DNA of 38,085 nt from Dunaliella salina (GCA_002284615.2 MU069661.1:119081-157165), one strand, 5' to 3'; positions 1-10,650 are shown, counted from the first letter of the stretch. Made by a program: numbers and translations. Notes: generated from the sequence alone by a model not told the origin.

Positions 1-166
1 TGCGCGTGTGCAGGTGTTGCGCGAGCTCATGAGCATGAGCTTGTCTGCAAATGTGCTGTGCACGTGCGTGAGTGTGATTCTGTGTATGCACGAGGTAGAT
101 GTGCGGGACGCATGATGCTGTAGATGTTGCTTGCTATCGTGCAGGTGTCCACAGCTCCTTCCTCAC
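1..166 (-). other. Intron 1 of CHMP2/VPS2-like gene (partial)
   Basis: This sequence lies downstream of the minus-strand donor at 166-165 (GTGAGG). It is TG/CA-rich and shows no continuation of a CHMP2 helix. The next exon should lie beyond the left edge. Confidence 0.4.
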
Positions 167-209
167 CAGCTGGGGTCTTCCGTTTGCCAAACAGTGCCTC
201 AAGCACCAT
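167..209 (-). CDS. First exon of a CHMP2/VPS2-type ESCRT-III subunit
   Basis: The exon starts at ATG 209 and encodes MVLEALFGKRKTPA plus the first base of a codon, then meets a good donor (G|GTGAGG). CHMP2/VPS2 proteins begin with a short basic leader of the form LFGxRKTPxE, so the pattern fits. The split G would be completed to GAG (Glu) by the expected next exon. In that family the basic start precedes a long helical hairpin that polymerises on endosomal membranes and recruits Vps4. Only 14 residues are visible and the rest lies outside the window, so the call rests on one motif plus the splice site. The gene is divergent to trmB. A chance short ORF is the main alternative. Confidence 0.5.
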
Positions 210-1048
210 CTTGTGCTCCCAGGGAAAGAGGCCTCCTTCTTGTGCCCCTAAAGAGTCACCCTGTTCCTATTTCCCAAGCAGTAAATTACAAATTTCTGTT
301 AAGCAAATTGGATCAAACGCCGAATATTTAAACAAATACAATAAATTCTTGGTGTTTGCTCGAAGTCAGTGTCCCATTGGCCACGCTGACGTAGATCTAT
401 CTCATGCTGCTGCACACCACAGGACAAGCATCTGTCTTTCTCTCTGAAAGTGTTCCTGGCAAGAGCATTCACTCCTGTACCTCAGCCGCCAAGCTTCCGG
501 TTGGCAGCTTGCAAATATCTCGGAGAGGGCGTGAAGCAGCCAGTCCTGTGCGTCCTCTGTCTTACACAGATTCCACATGTCCTTCCCAAGACCAGACCAG
601 CTGGATCGGACCATGAGCTCACAGAAGAATCCTGGTCAAACCTTTCTGCCAGGGCGATGAGACCCACATCTGCCGCAGTGCTTTGAAACCAACAGACCAC
701 CAATCGTCACCATTTGCTGAGCTGGGTGTCCGCGAAATTTGGGATGGGGTGAGGATAAGGATAAGGATAAGGAATGTGTGTACCACCATGAATAAATGAA
801 TGGTATTTCTCTGACACGCAGGACAGTGGGTTTTAGTTAGGTTAAATCTGCATTATCCAATCTTGTGTGTTCACATTCGCAGAGGATTACATACACTTTC
901 GTGAAACCCAACACTCAGCAGACATGCTTGCATCCAGTTACACACTGACAGAAGCGAAGAATTGAAAGCTTTTGTAGCACATGTTTGAATTACTCATCCA
1001 AGCCTGAAATTCAGGAACTTCAGCATGTCAATTGCCACGCTTCTAACG
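210..1048. promoter_or_regulatory. Divergent intergenic region, VPS2-like / trmB
   Basis: About 0.84 kb separates the minus-strand ATG at 209 from the first recognisable trmB exon. No convincing coding segment was found. A GGATAA-type run (ggataaggataaggataagg) lies at 752-771. The region may hold both promoters, or it may include an unseen upstream trmB exon encoding a transit peptide. Confidence 0.3.
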
Positions 1049-1136
1049 ATGCAGATTGGGCGGACACGAGTCAGGCAGCACGTAAACCCACTGTGTATCC
1101 AGTACCAAAAACCTACGGGCCCTTTGGATTGGAACT
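1049..1136 (+). CDS. trmB: trmB first recognised exon
   Basis: It encodes MQIGRTRVRQHVNPLCIQYQ and continues to PLDWN, ending with a split codon T|GTGAGT. The split codon is completed by CA of exon 2 to give Ser. The start is ambiguous. ATG 1049 may be the true start, or ...CTAACGATGCAG (1043-1054) may be a 3' splice site with the exon beginning at 1055. Confidence 0.75.
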
Positions 1137-3600
1137 GTGAGTGGCGAGCTCAGTGACCAGTATGAACTTACGATTTCCCTTGCAGTGTGAATTCTGACAC
1201 ACAATGCTTCATGTGTGTGACTTTGCCAAAGTGTCATCGAACTTGGAATTGATTTACTTTGAAACATGCCCAGCTGTGTACCATCAGGTCTGGGTTGGGT
1301 CTGCATTGAGGCAGCACAAACTCTAGTGCCAGAGTTGAGGTGGGTCCCTCGGAAAGTGTTCCGGGTCATATCAGGATTTTTAGACTTCTTTACCATCAGC
1401 CTGCAACCCCCAATCTTCCTGGTTAATATTCAGTGGCATAGTGAGCATTAAGATTCAGTGGTATAGTGTGCACCAAGGCATAGGTTCAGTGGCATAGTGA
1501 GCACCAAGATTCAGTGGTGTAGTGAGCATTAAGAGTGGTAAGGTAAGCACTGAGGCATAGATTCAGTGGCATGGTGAGCACTAAGTTTCAGTGGTATAGT
1601 GAGCACTAAGAGTGGTAAAGTGAGTACTGAGGCATAGATTCAGTGGCATAGTGAGCACTGAGGCATAGATTCAGTGGCATAGTAAGCACTGACATTCGGT
1701 GGTGTAGTGAGCACTGAGATTCAGTGTTTAAGTGAGCACTGAGGCCCCAACATTCCCTCCTTGTGGCCGATGCTGGCGCGCACGCTGCATGCTCTTTTCC
1801 TCCTGTCATCCTGCATGCAGGACTCATGCAGGTTCTGGACATGCACACACCAACCGCGCTTTTTTCAGCGTTGTGTGGGAGGCAGCTGCTCTCTACCTCC
1901 CACAAGACTCGCCTTCTTCTTGTTCCTTTCCAAGCATCACATGTATAATATGTCATTCGTAGCCTGGACTCTAAGGCACAATACACATGTCACCATTATT
2001 GTTACCTTGCCCCATCCCTCAACGTCTCACCCTGTCTTGCTTTCCCTCGCAGCAATGTTTAATGACCCCAGCCGGCCCCTGGTTGTGGATGTGGGCTGCG
2101 GGCCGGGCCGGTTTTTGCTGCTCATGCACCACCGCCACGCGCGCCAGCTGCAGCTGCAGCAGCAGGAGCAGCCATGCAGCCAGCGGGGGCCACCAAATGG
2201 CAGTCTCCATGCACAGGCCAGCAATGAATATCAGGCTCAGGCCAGCAGTGAGCAGCAGGCGAATGGTTTCCATCATGCGCAGGTCAATGGCGACCATCAG
2301 GCACAGCCAAGCAATGATCAGCAGGCACAGACAGGTGGTTTCCATCAGGCGCAGGCCAACAACGGGCAACAAGCACAGCCAAGCACCGGCCAGCATGCAC
2401 CATCAAGCATGGCTCAGCAATCTGTACTTAATGGTGGAGGGCACTCCCTTGAGGGCCAGGTCCGCCAAGCAGTGGGCCTGACTTCCAGAGGGGCAGCCTT
2501 GGAGCCCATGAATTACCTCGGCCTCGAGATCCGCCATCCTGTGGGTGCTGTTAATGCGCGCGGCCTCTGGCCTGCGTAGACTTTTTCTTTTCTTCCTTTT
2601 CTTTTTGGGTGCATGGCCTTGTAGGGATTCCTCATGCTGTGTGCTTCATAACAGCTGGTGTCTTAGCCTCCTGACATACATAGGCCCGGCCTGTGCACTC
2701 ATCTTGTTTCTCTGTGTGTGGTCATTTGTGTGGTCATTTGTGCCTTAATGTACTTGATGGGCGAAATTGCGGTGCACCTGACTCCTGGATCATAAAAAAT
2801 TTCCTACTTGACACGGGGCAAATCCAAGGCCCCAGCGAAACACAGGTGCATACTTCATATGAAGACCTGTTGTATAATGTACGCTGATGTGTAGGGTCGG
2901 GCAATTCCATATGTATGCGCTTTATACATCATGTTTTCCGAGCAGGAATAGTGGCAAAGTATCAGAGGGGGTTAGCTAAGCATGTGTCCGGACATGCTCC
3001 TTTTTTGCATTTAAAGTGCACCTGCTCACAGCCACTTCATCTGATTGGAACAATTTTAGCTTTTGAGTGTAGCTGGCGTTACAAGCTACTGGAGCATATG
3101 CTCAGGTTTGTGGAAGTCGACCTGTGTGCTTAGATAGACCAGGCTAAAGGTCATACGGCGCGAATAAACCCTAATTCTGTGCTTTTATGGGAAAATGATT
3201 GAAATCGTCACATAACATCAACCACTGGGTTTTTTCACTCCATTTTTTTGCAACAATGTTCTTTTGTTACCCCAAACCACTAAGGAGCACCCAATTTGGT
3301 GCACTGGGTGGTCAGATATGGAGTTTTGGTGGTGAAAGATTTCACGCCAAGGCAATTGAGGCATGTGGCCACCAACTGGGAATTTTGAAACCTTGGTGTT
3401 GCAAAAAGATCATGATGAAATCGGCTGCCAGAGGATGCCAAGGATTAAAATCCCCAGTTGGTGAGCAATGTGCTGGGAGCATCCAAAAACTAGCTGATCT
3501 TGGGCCTCAGCTGACCCCATCTGGGAATATATGGCACATTTGTATGGAATGGGCAAACCCTGCCAGTATGTAATCGCCCTTTTACCTGGAAAGCATCAAG

Positions 3601-3651
<51 letters not shown>

Positions 3652-6273
3652 TTTAACTTGGGAGCCTATTCAGAAATCAGATGGCATGGAAAGGGGAGCT
3701 GCATGTGGTGGACGTTGTTTCTGCGACTCTGTGGCAATTTGTGTGGTCACATCTGCAACTCCTTATGGTCACACCTGCAATTCTGTCGCATTTTGTGTGG
3801 TCACATTTGCATTTGTCATTCACAAAATACATGTGAATATCTGCAATCCAGTTTGCTCCGTGGCATTGTGCGGTCAATCCACCTGCACATGTCAGCCTCA
3901 ATTACCCATCAGAATACACACCTGCAAGGTGATGTGGTGAATCTAAACATGTTGTCTTCAATGAGCATCATCGAAGGAGAAGGGAAGGAAGGGCAAGGGA
4001 AGGAGAGGAGAGCAATGGGCAAAAGCTGTTCTTGTCTCTTTGTGCGCAGCTTGTGGATCGTGCAAATTCATGGGCCACCCGCCTTGGGTGCGGGCAGGAA
4101 GTGAGATTTGTCAACACCAACGCCACCATCTCGCTAGCCACAATGTTGTCCTCCTATCCAGGTAAGCACGCCCTTTGAAACGGTTCTACTGTGGTGTGTC
4201 TTCCTTATCTTGATGGACAGCTCTTGCACTTTTGTGGTTCATGGTCCCATGGATTGCTTTTATCAGCAGAGGCAGGGACCTCCTCATGTGAAAAAGGTCG
4301 GAGGGTGGTGTTTTGGGGACCTCCGTGCGCAAGCAGGGCTGAATCACCAGACCGGTGATGGCAGCCAAGGGCTACACCTTTTTTGTTTGTCCTAGCACTG
4401 TGAGTCTCCCATCACCCTTTCCAATCTCTGCCATGCCACAGGCATCTCACACACTTACCAATGGTGCTGCATGCTTGCAGGACCCGTACGTCTTGTTTGC
4501 ATTCAGTTCCCAGATCCCCACTTCAAGCGCCGCAACCACAAACGCCGCATCTTCCAGCCCAACCTTGTGAGGGATGTTGCTTCAGTGCTCGAGCCAGGAG
4601 GTAGGATGGCATCACACTTGTGGGGTGTGGATGTTACAAGTGGCAAACACATGCTCCGCATGCAAAATGCTGAGTACAACTACGAGGAAAAAGAAGTCAG
4701 TGCGACCAGATCTGTGCAAGAGCGGGCCTCTAGCTTGCAGCACTGGTTGGGTTTCTCGTTTTCACAGACGCCTGAGTAGGATCATCAGCACCGAGTAGTA
4801 ATAGAGCAGGGTGGTTGAGCCTTCTTCTGCCTGACCTTCGCCTCTCAGAGGGCAGCCATGATTTCCATGCAGAATGCAGAAATGCGGGCAAAGCAGCATT
4901 GATTGCAGCAATGGTATCAATGCAGCAATGTTTCTGCTGGTGCTGCAATGCCCAAAATTGCTCTTGCCTAGCCACATATGAAAATCAAGGCTGTCGCACA
5001 TGAAGGCAAATGAGGGCGAGCACCAGAATTTCCCACAAAAGAAATACCTGAGCTTTGCAGCATCTTGCAGAAGTGGTCTGAAGCAGTAACCAGGGTGTTT
5101 CCACACACGAGGGCATCCCATTCATCCTTCGCAGCACCAGGGTATATATAAGCAGGGTTGGCCAGTTCCCTCTTCTTTCACACATTTTTACGTATTAAAG
5201 GCAAATGTATGGAATTTTTAGCACTGAATATAGGGGCATATGGTATTGACGTACAAAACTGGCCAACTCTAGGCAGACAAGCCTGCAGGGTCACTGGCTA
5301 AATCCCCTGGCTGTGGCAAATTGTTGTTGAAAAAACACACCTGCGAATTCCAAAGTTTGGTCCCCAAACTACACTCCATGCCTCCTCTGCCCTAAAAAAG
5401 AAACACACTGTGCTTAGCTTTCTTCGCTGTGCTGCTTTCCGCAGGCTGCGTCTTCCTGCAGTCAGACGTGGAGGAAGTGTCCGTGGCAATGCGCAACGTG
5501 TTCGAGCATCAGGTGCGTGTGTGGCCCATCAGGCGCCCGAGTGTGATGAAACCAGACCAGCTCTGAAACCATCCTCTGTTTGGCAAGAAATGCATCAATC
5601 ATGTTCAGACACTTTTGCTTCAGCTCAGCTGAACAATGCAGTCTGGCCTCCTTTTCCTCGCATCATCCCTGTTCAAACACAAGGGTTCACAAGGGTACAC
5701 ATTCAAGCCATCAGTCACAGTGTGCGACTGCTAGGCTGTGAGTGAAACAGCACTGTTCAAACACTGAACTCGCTCTTGCCTCTGCTAAGCAGCAATGACA
5801 CAGTCCCCACATCCCTCCTCCCCTTTGCTTGTGCCTTTTGGTGGCAGGGCGCAGCCTTCTTTGATGTGGCACCGGAGCACCATCAACCGGAGGCCACCTT
5901 CTTTAGTGCACCTGAGTCTGAAAGCGAGCAAGGCAGTGATAAAAGTAACCCAGGGAGCGAGGGAGCTAGCCAAGCACCAATCCAGGGAGCCCATCAACAC
6001 GTTGCTGAGATGCAGTCCGCTCAGCGAGGATCAGAGGCAGCATGGGGGGATGACGAGCAGGGCAGCAAAGAATACTCAGATGGAGAGGATGAGGAACAGC
6101 AAGGGGGTGGCATCAGGCACGCAAATAGTGAGGGTGACTGGGAAAACATGGTGTCCCGGTGGGCAGAAGCTGGGTGGCTCAAAGACAATCCTGTGGGGGT
6201 GCCAACAGAACGGGAGTTCTATGTGGAGCAGCAGCAGCTGCCAGTGTACAGGATGCTGCTAATCAGGAAGTAA
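1049..6273 (+). CDS. trmB: tRNA (guanine-N7-)-methyltransferase, six exons
   Basis: This enzyme transfers methyl from S-adenosylmethionine to N7 of guanine, usually G46 in the tRNA variable loop. Six exons (1049-1136, 2053-2540, 4050-4161, 4481-4600, 5445-5512, 5848-6273) join in phase to about 433 residues. Family motifs occur in order: RVRQHVNPL (about 8-16), the SAM loop VVDVGCGPGRFLL (about 38-50), NYLGLEIRHPLVDRA spanning the exon 2/3 joint, FPDPHFKRRNHKRRIFQP, LEPGG plus FLQSDVEEV, and near the C-terminus GWLKDNPVGVPTERE. The protein is much longer than bacterial TrmB (about 240 residues), because exon 2 carries a roughly 110-residue Q-rich insert and exon 6 an acidic insert. The RVRQHVNPL start is typical of plastid/bacterial-type plant homologues, so plastid location is inferred. 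An upstream transit-peptide exon may exist. Confidence 0.9.
1430..1745. repeat. Minisatellite in trmB intron
   Basis: Roughly a dozen diverged units of about 20-30 bp share the words ATTCAGTGGCATAGTGAGCA and CACTAAG. They occupy the intron between trmB exons 1 and 2. Confidence 0.85.
2053..2540 (+). CDS. trmB: trmB exon with SAM-binding loop and Q-rich insert
   Basis: The acceptor is CCCTCGCAG (2044-2052) and the donor GTGGGT (2541). The exon opens with MFNDPSRPLVVDVGCGPG, the Rossmann SAM loop. After a histidine/glutamine linker it runs through about 110 residues built on repeated xQAQ/HQAQ words (2207-2410), then returns to family sequence at NYLGLEIRHP. The frame stays open for 486 bases, so the insert is probably translated. 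The reading frame upstream to 1761 is intron. Confidence 0.85.
2551..2608 (+). repeat. Dispersed TTAATGCGCGC-GGCC-pyrimidine repeat, copy 1
   Basis: It begins 10 bases after the trmB exon 2 donor with TTAATGCGCGCGGCCTCTGG, passes GCGTAGAC and ends in a long T/C tract. Related copies lie at 7130, 31153 and 37128. Confidence 0.75.
3200..3575 (+). repeat. Dispersed repeat, inverted relative of 33.28-33.66 kb
   Basis: Shared words with the reverse complement of the right-hand copy include CCACTGGGTTTTTTCACTC, TTCTTTTGTTAC, CACCCAATTTGGTGCAC and TTGGGCCTCAG. The copy lies in a trmB intron and has no coding signature. Confidence 0.65.
3604..3643. repeat. (AT)n microsatellite
   Basis: Twenty AT units are followed by a T run, within the trmB intron between exons 2 and 3. 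Confidence 0.97.
4050..4161 (+). CDS. trmB: trmB exon 3
   Basis: After acceptor TGTGCGCAG it reads LVDRANSWATRLG and then VRFVNTNATISLATMLSSYP. It continues GLEIRHP of the previous exon exactly as in TrmB and ends G|GTAAGC in phase 1. Confidence 0.88.
4481..4600 (+). CDS. trmB: trmB exon 4 with FPDP motif
   Basis: The split Gly is completed after acceptor TGCTTGCAG. The exon then encodes PVRLVCIQFPDPHFKRRNHK and RRIFQPNLV, the tRNA-binding/catalytic signature, and ends LEPG plus a split Gly before donor GTAGGA. His replaces the Trp usual in FPDPW. Confidence 0.92.
5445..5512 (+). CDS. trmB: trmB exon 5
   Basis: After acceptor TTCCGCAG it encodes CVFLQSDVEEVSVAMRNVFE and HQ, then donor GTGCGT in phase 0. 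The FLQSDVEEV strand/helix follows LEPGG in the family. Confidence 0.88.
5848..6273 (+). CDS. trmB: trmB terminal exon
   Basis: The acceptor is TGGTGGCAG. The exon starts GAAFFDVAPEHHQPEATFF. It then has about 80 acidic, Ser/Gln-rich residues and recovers the conserved end WAEAGWLKDNPVGVPTEREF, with the substrate-binding TERE. It finishes LPVYRMLLIRK before TAA (6271-6273). Confidence 0.9.
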   Translation, partial: GAAFFDVAPEHHQPEATFFSAPESESEQGSDKSNPGSEGASQAPIQGAHQHVAEMQSAQRGSEAAWGDDEQGSKEYSDGEDEEQQGGGIRHANSEGDWENMVSRWAEAGWLKDNPVGVPTEREFYVEQQQLPVYRMLLIRK

Positions 6274-6579
6274 TGGACCCCACCTGCATTGGGGTATTTT
6301 CGCCAACATGCTTGCCATTGCCACTGCTCAGCAGCTGTTGCTGACAGGGACACTTTGCATGACCTGACCACTATCCTTGGTTTGCGAATTCTTTGGCAGG
6401 GACATTCTGTGCATGATTCTCGTGGCAAAATGCTTTCACCTCCATAAAATGCAATTGACTGCATGCTGAGCTGGAAATTTTTGGAAGCAGGCAACAAGTT
6501 AACAATGGTAAAATGTGCAGACCACCCACTTCAACCACCGCGGCCTCCTTGAAAGGACAGGAAAGGAAAGAAAAGGGCG

Positions 6580-6765
6580 GGGCAGGAAGAAAAAAGAAAA
6601 GATCTGCAATTGCCACTTGGCCGTTTGCATTATGGAAAGGGCCTCCCATTGACCCGCACCAAAGGGCACTACCTGTAAACCCCGACCCTTAGGATACGAA
6701 CCACAGACCTCTTCCTGGGTTGGTGCGCCCTATATACCCACTGGGGTCGCTGTAACACGACGGCC
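6580..6765 (-). mobile_element. tRNA-like SINE, copy A
   Basis: On the minus strand it shows the B-box-like GTGGTTCGTATCC, preceded by GCACCAACCCAGGAAGAGGT and followed by CCCTTTGGTGCGGGTCAATG and ACGGCCA. The order is the same in the minus-strand copy at 16.75-16.93 kb. The shared order with a pol III B box suggests a SINE. The ends and a target duplication were not defined. Confidence 0.55.
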
Positions 6766-6784
6766 TGAAGGGGCGGGGAAAGAA

Positions 6785-6875
6785 AAAAATGGACAAAACA
6801 GGACAGGCTAGGCTGGACAGGACAAGGCAAAACAGGGCAGGACAGGAGAGGGGAGGGGAGAAGAGGAGAAGGATG
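6785..6875. repeat. GGACA/GGGAG purine tract
   Basis: Irregular units of GGACAGGACA and GAGGGGAGGGG form a strand-asymmetric purine run downstream of trmB. Confidence 0.7.
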
Positions 6876-7129
6876 AAACAAGTGAGCAAAAATAGTTTGG
6901 TTCTGCACTGGTTTGCAGCCAGTAAGCATCAAGGAAAGGCTCAACATCCTTGAGGGTTCAGTGTCTCCGGTTGAAGTGGAGGTGTACATTGCCAGTGGTC
7001 AATCGCCAGAGTGCAAAAGAAAATACCCAACAGTCGGCGCTGGCACTAGCAGCGAGTCTCATTAACCAGGAGCACAACTCCGTCCGGAGGTGCCAAACTT
7101 TGGTGAGGCTACTGTCAGGCAACCTCTCC

Positions 7130-7183
7130 TTAACTCGCGCAGCCTGTGGGTTGCATGGCTTTTTTCTTCCCTTTCCTTTTCAA
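7130..7183 (+). repeat. Dispersed pyrimidine-tailed repeat, copy 2
   Basis: It reads TTAACTCGCGCAGCCTGTGG, then GGTTGCATGGC and a T/C tract. This is the most diverged of the four copies. Confidence 0.55.
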
Positions 7184-7194
7184 CCAAACCAAAC

Positions 7195-7640
7195 ATTCCA
7201 TGTCGGGTGTTCCCATCTGGAGAGCCACCAGGTACATGACTCAATCGCTCTAATAGAATTTAATTCTACCCCTTGATGGCAGAGGACTCCACCCATTACC
7301 CACCAGGTAGGAATCCTAGAGACAGAGGTATCCACCTCATTGAACTGAACTTTTGCTCTGACGCCCAGCCTGAGCGACTCTCCTCACTGCACAGAATCAA
7401 CCCAAACACGCTCTTGAGAATTTACAAACAAAAAACTTCGGGCCAGACACCGCAATAACAGTCACATAACACACCAATTTTAATCAAAGTTGCAGGAAAA
7501 TTTTTAACCCATACATAATTGATCTCCTCTGCAAAGGACTAACTTTGTACTAACCAGAGAGAAGGCCCATAAAACTGCAACCAAACTCCACTCTCGTGCT
7601 GTCAAGTCCCTAACAAATATAAACAGCACTCAACATGTCA
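7195..7640 (+). mobile_element. Decayed 3' end of the window's retroelement family
   Basis: RDRGIHLIELNFCSDAQPE matches RDIHLVELKFYPDTNP at 30.6 kb and RHIHLVEVKYCGDTRP near 26.4 kb. The (D/E)xK lysine is Asn here. Downstream, in broken frames, REKAHKTATKLHSRAVKSL corresponds to KQKAKSLVAKLRDHAIQ of the 30.9 kb copy. The fragment is therefore a dead copy of the C-terminal nuclease-like region. Confidence 0.65.
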
Positions 7641-8089
7641 TACAACTTGACAACTTGAGCAATTGGGTTTTGGAGGGAAGAAGTACAGGACGAGCTGCAT
7701 GAGAGGGAGGCGCACTGGATGGCTGACAACCCGTCTGATCCATATAAGCTTTGTTGCTCATAGCTTGCCTCAGTTGGTGTGACTCTTTGGTTGTGTCAGT
7801 GCAGAATGTTGGGTCTTCCCTTGATGCCCTCTGGTTGCTGTCCAGCGTGAGCTCTTACTTCTACCCTTTAGGAGTGTGTTGGTGTCATTTTGTACACACA
7901 GCCAGGTGAGTTTCTTCAGGCTTGGTGTCAGGGAAGAATTTCAGTTCAAGGAGGTGGATATCTCTTTCGTCGGATTATAATGCCAACAGGGCGACTGAAT
8001 TGTGTGTTTGATGGCTGTCCAGGTGATGAACGACAATGGCACCTTTAGTATCAGGTTCCTTAAATATTAATAACCATCGAAGGACGGTT
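7641..8089. other. Unassigned
   Basis: No coding, RNA or repeat signature recognised. Confidence 0.4.
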
Positions 8090-8385
8090 CCATGGGTTCC
8101 ATGGTTTCTTGAGTACCATGGGTACCTTGGGTTCCATTGGTACCTCAGGTACGTTAGGTTCCTTGGGTTCCATGGGTTTTTTTGGTTCCTTCAGTTCCTC
8201 TGAGGGTACCTTGAGTTCTATGGGTTTCTTGGTTTCCTTGCCAAGGAACCAGTGGGTGCCTTTGGTTCCTTTGGTTCCCCAGGGTCCCTGGTTCCCTTGG
8301 ATTCCTCGGGTTTCCTTGGTTCCTTGGGTTTCTTTGGTTCCTCGTCTTCCTTTAGTTCCTTGGGATCTTGTGGTTCCATCCTTAC
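8090..8385 (+). repeat. GGTTCC minisatellite, left arm
   Basis: Imperfect units of the type TTGGGTTCCATGGGTTTC, with variants TACCTC and CCTTGG, fill the stretch. The complementary form reappears at 9085-9475 in the opposite sense. The frame stays open only because of repeat composition. Confidence 0.85.
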
Positions 8386-8589
8386 TCTGATCATAGTCTA
8401 ACCTAAATTACTCTTAGATGACCTGAAACATAAGCTAATCCTCACCCTATCCTATCTTATCCAAACCAAACCTAGCTAATCCAAAACCAAGGTCAAATGG
8501 AAATCAACTGTTATCCAAACATAATCTTAAACTGAACTTGACCTAACCTCCACATAACCTTACATTAATCTATACATAAACCCTGACCT

Positions 8590-8960
8590 CATTGCGCACA
8601 ACCCCTCCATCCCTCAACCCTGAGAAACTCCCTGCACATTTCCTTACACAGAACGCGCTCCCAATGGGTCGTCGGGGTTAGGGTTTGCAAGCTGGGGCCT
8701 TCAGCCCCAACTCGCAAACGCCTTACTCCTTCTCATTGCGCGCAACCGCTCCATCCCTCAACCCTGAGAAACTCCCCCACACATTTCCTGACACAAAACG
8801 CATCCCCGATGGGTCGTCAGGGTTAGGGTTTGCATGCTGGAGCCTTCGGCCCCAGCTCGCAAACGCCTTACCCCTTCTCATTGCGCGCAACCGCTCCATC
8901 CCTCAACCCTGAGAAACTCCCCCACAGATATTCTAACACAGAATGCGCCCTCGTCGGGTT
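8590..8960. repeat. Tandem repeat, about 145-bp unit
   Basis: Units start at 8590, 8734 and 8879 (spacing 144 and 145). Each contains CATTGCGC, CCATCCCTCAACCCTGAGAA, GGGTCGTC and GGGTTAGGGTTTGCA. The third unit is partial. Confidence 0.9.
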
Positions 8961-9080
8961 GTTGAGGTTTACAAAACCTACCCTAACCCAAAACCCAATT
9001 CCTAACACTACCCTACCCTAAATCCTAACCGGTTAGGGTACCCTAATCCTGATCCTATCTTTATCCAAACTAATCGAACC
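8961..9080. repeat. Degenerate CCCTAA/CCTAAC tract
   Basis: Words such as ACCCTAACCC, CCCTAAATCC and CCTAACC resemble degenerate telomere-type repeats. A similar AT-rich CCTAA stretch lies at 8395-8560. No long perfect array exists. Confidence 0.5.
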
Positions 9081-9084
9081 TTTA

Positions 9085-9475
9085 ACCTATCCTGCTTGGG
9101 ACTTGGGCCCTTGGAACCAAAGGGACTCATGAAGGTCCTCGAGATACCCATGGAACCCAAAGTACCCGAGGAACGTAAGGAACCCATGGTACTTGAGATA
9201 CCCATGGGACCCATGGTACTGAAGGAACCCATGGAACACATGGTACTCAAGGAACCCATGGTACTCGAGGTACCCATGGAACCTGAGGAACCACTGGAAC
9301 CCAAGGAAACCACGGGTTCCATGGAATCTAGGGAATTGGGCCCTTGGAACCCCAGGGACCCGAGGTACCCATGGAACCCATGGTCCTGCCGGGACCGCCT
9401 GAGTACTTTGTTTTTTGAATTAATATTATATATCAGCAAAGAACTGGAACCTGGTACCTTAGCCTCAAGGTAGTT
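9085..9475 (-). repeat. GGAACCC minisatellite, right arm
   Basis: It is built from AAGGAACCCATGGTACTC-like units, the reverse complement of the 8.1-8.4 kb array. The two arms form a large imperfect inverted pair around the 145-bp repeats. Confidence 0.85.
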
Positions 9476-9479
9476 CCTA

Positions 9480-10650
9480 GGAACCGTAACTCTGTTCCTG
9501 GACCAAGGAACCAAACATTTGTTTGTTGGTTCCAGGAATGGAGTTGGGTTCCAGAATCATTTTTTCCACACATAGTGCCCGTACAGTTCTTGGTTCCTCC
9601 GTCGTTTTATGGTCCAGGTGGGAGTATTCAGTGAGGAATGCTTCTTCGAACACCATTCGGAATTTCCACTCAGGGAGCAAAGCAAGCATCCATAGAAAGA
9701 AGAAGAAAAACAAGTCTGCACAGGGTAAAAGCCAGAGTGCATTGAGCAAAAATTTGACAGTCAGCGCTGAAACTGAGAGTGAGGCCCCCGATTCAGATCA
9801 AGAGGAAAAAGAGCACCGAAGCCCACTCCAGCTTGTTGGCCTCTACCTTAGACACCCATGTCGCCGCTGTCATGAGACCCCGTCTAGCTCAAGACCCACC
9901 CCTCAGCCTCAGAGAAAGCAATTCAAAATCTCAGCATAGGCCCAGGCCTTTCACGGGGGCAAGCCCTAGCCATGAGGTGAGCACGGTTTTACCCGAGCTG
10001 AGGTCACTCCAGCTCTGAGCACTATCTCCACCATGCCAATTTCGGGGACCACAGCTTTTTTCCAGGTGGCTAACATGGGCAGGGGTGCTACTCCCTAGGC
10101 CGAAGCCTGCTGCCCTGCCAGGTGAGCATGCATACGAGCAACTTGCAAGTTGCAATTGCAACATTAAATGTAGAGTCCAAGTCGACTTTGCTAATTGCTT
10201 CACAACAAATGCTGAGAGCTTGATGGTGACGATTTATATTTGCCTGGTTTTTGTATGAGTTAGTGTACCTGAGTAGGGTAAAGAAAAAAAAGACAGTTTA
10301 TGCAAGCTGGAGGCCGTGTGCATGAAGGGAAGGTTCCCTAACTAACAAGCTAGCAAGCTAGCAGAGGCCTCAACAGAAGGCACTCCAAGCCTAAGCTAGA
10401 AACTACTAGCCTAGGAGAGAGCTGGTAGTGAGTAGGGTGCCTGAGTGGTGGGTTTGTATTTTGTTAACAGCTAGCAGTCAGTCGGTTTGACTGGAGGCCT
10501 AATTCTTTGTAACCTTCTAACCTTGTATTCTGTTATCAAACACCACTATGTAACGCTACTGCGTAGCACTGAAGCATTTTAATACAAATACAACGTTGCA
10601 TGTTGTCCTTTACTGTGATGAAATAGCCAGCGGAGGATTGGATCACATTG
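9480..10650. other. Unassigned; open frame 9523-9939 (+)
   Basis: A 138-codon plus-strand frame contains a basic run (HRKKKKNKSAQGKSQ) and an acidic run (ETESEAPDSDQEEKE). No homologue is recognised and there is no clear splice context, so it may be a retroelement ORF1 relic. No other signal was found to 10650. Confidence 0.25.

Noticed and set aside
1761..2052. Upstream part of the 272-codon frame running into trmB exon 2
   Set aside because: A clear 3' splice site (2044-2052) and the in-phase DWN/S joint with 1136 show this part is intron.
8109..8390. Gly/Ser-rich protein frame
   Set aside because: It is a GGTTCC minisatellite and the frame is open by composition.
10140..10200. AP-endonuclease start (IATLNV) of a LINE
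   Set aside because: Only six residues fit and the following catalytic motifs are absent.
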